Shown in pieces: positions 57,561-64,000 of a DNA stretch of 64,000 nt. Each line of letters starts with the position of its first letter. Position 1 is the first letter of the stretch. The position numbers and the translations under genes are program-made. The notes under the pieces are model-generated. The model searched no databases. It was not told the origin of the DNA and saw only the letters and a list, made by a program, of their open reading frames with translations. Source of the stretch: Glandiceps talaboti (Eukaryota; Hemichordata; Enteropneusta; Spengelidae); contig NC_135569.1 of NCBI RefSeq assembly GCF_964340395.1, positions 6,889,040-6,953,039 on the forward strand. Reading direction: 5' to 3'.

Positions 57561-59568
57561 CAAAGTAAAAGAAACAAAGTAAAAGCAAACGACTTCTTCT
57601 ATTTCCGAGACGAATGCTACCTTCATTGTATTGTGCTTTAAAAACACCTTACCCAGTATATTTCCAAATTGTTTTCCCATTTCGTACAAAGCCTATTTAC
57701 AGGGGCTATTTATACAATATTGCAAAGCCACAGTCCATGATGCAATATAACTTACAACAAAGTAACTTCAGAAAGGAAAAGCGAAAGCATTGAAACATGA
57801 AATCATTGGCATTGAGAGCAAAACATTTTGATCTTTCGTTGACTCGATCCATTTTCTTGCAGCACTTTCACAAACATTCATTTTGAAATTTGACAGAAAT
57901 AAGTGCGTTCAATGAGCAATTTGCTGAAAGGGTCTGCGTACTTCTATAAATTGTCAGCAAATGACTGCTGACATTTGGCTCTGGACATATCCATCGTAGA
58001 AAAAACTAAGCTATGTGACATTAAAATGTTGTCCTATAACTAATATTGCTTTATATATTGATTGATTTATATACCATCTATAAATATAACTACTATTTTA
58101 TTCAAGAATTCATTTATTTTATTCATTTATGCTATGTACCTTTATCGATATATCATTCGTTTTCCCGAGTTTCATTCCAGACTAATTCCACCAAGACATT
58201 TTCTATTTAGTAAACACATCGGGACACTGTTCAGGAATGTTTCCAATTTTTGATTCTCTTAATTTGCATTATAGTGCATAGTAGGTGATATTTGTCTACG
58301 GACTGACGTCGGCATCAGTTGGGTAAACTAGATTCGAAGATTGACTGTTTTGATTGTGTACGTCAACAGATACGACGTTCGGTCATGCGTTTTGTTTCAG
58401 AATGTATATGCTACTACAGACTCCAATGAGTTGTGAACTGAAACTAATGTATCCCAGAAACCCTGGATATTTTTGGCATGTGATCCTTTAGGGTATGATA
58501 GCATATTTAGGATGATTGAGATACGATTAGGTATGCTTATCTTCAGTCCGCCAGGGAGCAGAATATCGGGCATATTAAAGATGTTATCCTGTATTAATGA
58601 TGTTTGATGATATCGAAAACTAGAAAATACCTTGCTCTGCACAGTTTCAAATAGTATGTATGGTATGAATTAAAAATGGTCCGCAGACACTTTTAAAAGA
58701 AAATTACTAGAAAGTAATTTCACATTTACGGAAATCTTAAGATTCATCCAGTCCATCGAATGCCAGCATCATGATAGAATTTATTGATAGGGCACTACTT
58801 AGCAGGGTTCTGTGAGACGTCTTGTAAGTGCTTTACATACCGTTCGTTTCTAAGATTGGAAATTACTTTCATACGACTTCCTGAGGTCCCGTAGAGTCGA
58901 TGAAGTAATATTCAACGATATGAGGATAAGATTATGTAAACATATATTGGAACAGTTCTCTCGTGGGCATACGTTCGTTTTAAAATGTTTCCCCTATTCC
59001 CATAAGTCAAATAGGCATTAAACCGCGACAAGATTTATATATAGTACGTGGACAGAAACCGTTAAAAATATTTGCGAAGTTATTCCCTGTGAACATTGTG
59101 TTTTAATGGTCAAGACATTACACAACGAGCACTACAAAAAAAAAGCAACGTACAGGTTGATCAGGGTTTGTAAAAATCAGAAAATAGGCAAAAGATATTT
59201 TGATTTTGTCTAAAATGTTTGACGCTACGAAGAACTTAGCATCGTATGTTCAAACTGTCACATGAGCAAAAATAATTACAGAAATCACATGCATTAGCCT
59301 ATCCCAAATTTGAAGGTAATTGAGATGTTTAATGTTTAGATTTCGTTGAGAATTTTGGACTGATGCTACAATTTAAAAACACTTAAGATTGAAATTCGTT
59401 TGGGTTAGTGACAGTTTGAATATTCCTTTTCAATATGCAATATTGATCTTGCTGTAACGATTTAAGAATTGTCAGATAAATACGTGTTTGGATTTGTGCT
59501 CTTCAAATATGGAAAAATATTAACATTAATATTGGAAATGTATCAAATTTGATGCATATGAATAAGTG

Positions 59569-59571
<3 letters not shown>
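57561..59571. other. Intergenic, no gene seen
   Basis: Open frames up to 81 codons, none with splice sites or features I can support. Confidence 0.45.
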
Positions 59572-60701
<1,130 letters not shown>

Positions 60702-61599
60702 AACGATGCACCACTTGATACTAGTGACTTTAATGAAATATTGTTAACTTTAACCTAAATCTGCTTACACCGACACCTTGATTCATTCCATTCGTTAATC
60801 CATACCAGACTGCCATTTGTTGCATTTGGCAGTATTTTTATTGTTCTTTTTCCTGCTACCATTGTTGTTTATCGTCGCCAGCTGATAGTCGATTCAGTAC
60901 GTGTACAGACAAAGTACCAGAATGCATTACCATTCCTAAAGCTCAATATTGGCTATTGTCTCAACGGCAGAGCAGATGGTTTTGCTACTCCATTTTTTGT
61001 CTGAATTGAATATGATAAATGGTAATACTTTGATTCATTTAGAATACGAAGCAAATTGTATTGAAGTCTAGCTATCCTATTGGCAAAGTGTACTGATGTA
61101 CACAACCGGTACAATTGAGACAGGCCTAACATGACAATGAAACAACTTATCCCGCTTCTAAAATTGACGCGTTGTACTCCAAAATAAGACCTTTTTGTGA
61201 CGTCATTATGATTGATAAATAAATTGTAATTAGGTATCCCCTGTTCCTTTCCAAATTCACATGCATATTATACTGTTGCTGTGGTAACGATTCCAACAAT
61301 TAAATAATAGTGATCAATAATAATTAATATGGCATTACGTCACACAACTGTATACAAAGACTAAACTAAAGACTGAGAAATTATCAAATGTGTTTTAGTC
61401 AATACGAGTAATTAATCAACTGAACATCAAACCAACCAATAAACCTTATTTTCAATATAATCCCATGCATATCTTGGACATATAACAGTATAATAAGGCA
61501 TAACAATAAGCCCTTGTGTATTTTTTCAAAAAATGGTAGGATAAGTTATTTTATTTTGCTCAATTCTATTCTCTTGGTTTACTGTTAGTAAGGATATTT

Positions 61600-61832
61600 T
61601 TGCTACGGGAAAATTTCGCGATTTGAAGGTTTTGGTTTAACAAACCTAAATTTGATTCTGGTACATTGTGTTGATAATATACAAAATTTTTTTTAGACAT
61701 ATCATAAGCTCCTATTAGCCTAGATATTGTTTGCATCCAGGAAATTTTCCGACTTGTACGTTTTGGTTCAGTTAGCCTAATGTTGCATTTCTGCATATTT
61801 GTGTACACTGTGTTAATGTATAGATGATACTT
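61600..61832. repeat. Diverged tandem duplication, about 135-bp period
   Basis: 'GGGAAAATTTCGCGATTTGA...GTTTTGGTTTAACAAACCTA...TACATTGTGTTGATAA' is echoed by 'AGGAAATTTTCCGACTTGTA...GTTTTGGTTCAGTTAGCCTA...TACACTGTGTTAATG'. Confidence 0.65.
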
Positions 61833-64000
61833 AAACCACATTTTCTTGTTTTTGTTCTTGGTATTAAGTGAAAATGTATTAGTTTATAGTATAGCTTACA
61901 GTACAGTGTCGTTATTTTTTGAATTAGTATTATCAGTTTATGAATTTCTCTGATAATTTTTACAAGTACATAACAATTATGAATGGTATGGAAACATTAC
62001 GTAGCGTCAGGTTATCTGAACTACAAATTCTTACCAGGCATTTCTTAATTAGCATATTGAAACATAAAGCATAATGGAGTACAATTGAATTTATTCCACG
62101 TATTTTATAGTTTGATTGAGTATGACCACATTCCACACTAAGATATGTCTTATCGGAAGCTCTGATTAAGTGCAAATGTGAAATTGATTTTTTTCATTTA
62201 TTTTGAAGCAATGACTCCATGCCCCAGTTAATGGCATATCAAACTATTTTTCACGCTATGGATATAATTTGGGACGATATATCTATCTATGGAATGACAT
62301 GCAATCATATTATTTCAACAAATATGTCGATTTTAAACAAGGTCTTGTTGACTAATTACCTTTAAATCATGAATTATATCCTGAATACCTCGACCTCCTG
62401 TTAGCAGCAGGGAACGAAATATTATTATATTATGGGAACTGCTTCCAAAAGTTTTTTTTTGACATGTGGCTGAGTGAACTAAAAAATGAAGGGATTAGTT
62501 TCTATTCTGCTAGTTTTGGAATAGGAAAGACATTGTTCTTTTGTTTTAGTCTTGATTAAGACAATTGTCGTATTCAGTGGTGCTATATTGTGAGTTTTGA
62601 TTTCAAAACAAACATATTTCGTGACAAACAATCTCTTATAAGTTCAGGAGGTTATATTCACTCAGGCGTGTCATGTCGTTAACACAATACATTAACAGTA
62701 TGTGTCAGCTGCTTATTATGAGACCAAATATACCAATATGCCACATCACACAACCCAAACAGCACAACTACAACAATAACGTGTGACGTCATACAACACA
62801 ACAAAGCGTGGTGTCACACAACTACAATTACACTAATGCGTAATATTACACTCCCTTAGCAGTAACACATGACACTGACATAGAACAACCTCCTGGATAC
62901 TTAGTATCCTGAATACTACGTCACCAACCTCAACAACAATATGTGACGTCACACAACCTCTTGAACTGTAGGTAATGAAATACAACTAGCACTTTACAAC
63001 AATACGCGACACCGCACAACTTCAACAGCAGTAGGCAACAACTATATGTGACGTCACACAACTTCGAAATAACAATAGTGCATGCTGTCACGCTAAAATA
63101 GATGACAATAAATTTTATTTATGTTGACGCTGACTTTTTGCAATCATAACTCATGATTCAGTAACCCTCAAGATGCTACATTCCTTTTTGAATTTTGATT
63201 GGATGTTCGTAAGTAACGACATCGACGTCACATCCATATTAGGGCAACGATTTTTCAGAGTCTCTTTGTCATAATTATAGAATCGTTGAATGGGTCATAT
63301 TGGTTCCAATTGACGAAACATTAATCATTGAACGTTTTTCTTTTCAAATGTCGTTTAGGAATTCTTAATATTTTACAACAGAGATGTCATATTTGAAGTA
63401 AAATAATCAACTTTGTATCGTTTTGAACAGTCTAAATTTAAAATCTTCCTTCTTTATGTATATTTCAGTGTTCAGACAGAAACCTCTCACATTATTTGCA
63501 TTGCTTATATTCACGATTTCAGCTCGATTTGTTTGAAGAACTCACTATATGTACCGATTGGGAAAATTCACTCTTTGCAGTAGGGGTTACGGAGTGGAAG
63601 GGGCACAACTAATTGACGACAGCATCAGTAACGATTACATTCGGAATAAGTAATCTCTGCATGCAAATGCGTTCTTGCTAGTGATTTGTGGGTAGTATTC
63701 AAATAAGTGTGTGTTATACCAGTGGGAACTACTCGTCACTGCATGGACTATTAAATCGGAATGAATAGTACATATTAAGATCCCCATGTGTATTTCTATC
63801 TTTGTACAGTTGAGACTGACCAGTAAAGAAGACATGACTGTTGGTTTCACATCACTGTAAGTGCCAAGGTAAGTTGTCATTTTCTATACAGTGTATTCCT
63901 TAAGGCTAATTGTTGTGATAAATTCATCTGTCTACAACTGTGCGAGGGTGTGCATGGACTGTCAGCCCTGACGGCCGGGTCGACCCACTGTTGTTAAAAC
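61833..64000. other. Intergenic, no gene seen
   Basis: Contains a run of near-repeats of 'GTGACGTCACACAAC' (62,780-63,060) that reads like a loose minisatellite rich in CRE-like TGACGTCA. A donor-like GTAAGT at 63,871 follows no clear coding frame. Confidence 0.45.

Overview
This is a stretch of an animal nuclear genome. It is AT-rich, with GT-AG introns, many long di-, tri- and tetranucleotide microsatellites, and many short inverted-repeat (MITE/foldback) elements. The one gene that can be named is a CLC-6-type chloride/proton antiporter. It keeps the family's key residues but differs from the human protein at many positions, its introns are short, and the repeat style is that of marine invertebrates. 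I infer an invertebrate metazoan, but the sequence alone does not let me name the phylum.

Region 1 (1-12,990): the 3' part of a CLCN6-like gene on the + strand. Seventeen coding exons (5-131 to 11,914-11,997) join in one frame to give the last 712 residues. The missing N-terminus (about 155 residues by comparison with human CLC-6) lies upstream of the window. The GSGIP, GKEGP, LEEG and GLFVP motifs and both CBS domains are present. Two polyadenylation signals lie at 12,905 and 12,965. The introns carry microsatellites, a hAT-like MITE, a second TIR element, a tRNA-derived SINE, a Penelope-like retroelement remnant, a foldback element, and two separate tandem duplications that have copied an exon's 3' end together with its splice donor.

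Region 2 (13-24 kb): mostly non-coding. It holds a 76-bp minisatellite just past the gene, two copies of a TIR element of about 430 bp, a THAP-domain reading frame with a 1-base frameshift behind a promoter-like stretch, a foldback family, and two long (TA)n tracts. One (TA)n tract is flanked by duplicated unique sequence.

Region 3 (24-64 kb): gene-poor. I found only weak exon candidates: on the + strand at 20.65, 24.3, 31.2 and 39.95 kb, and on the - strand at 44.5-44.95, 48.4 and 55.9 kb. The remainder is microsatellites, minisatellites and a TIR-element family with four copies (33.5, 46.9, 56.7 and 57.2-57.6 kb). There is also an inverted-repeat and microsatellite compound at 53.1-54.3 kb. 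Nearly all long open frames here are translations of simple repeats.

No operon, CRISPR array, rRNA or intact tRNA gene was found, and I see no convincing new multi-gene system. The most unusual signals are the exon/donor tandem duplications inside the CLCN6-like gene and the several TIR/foldback families with more than one copy in the window.
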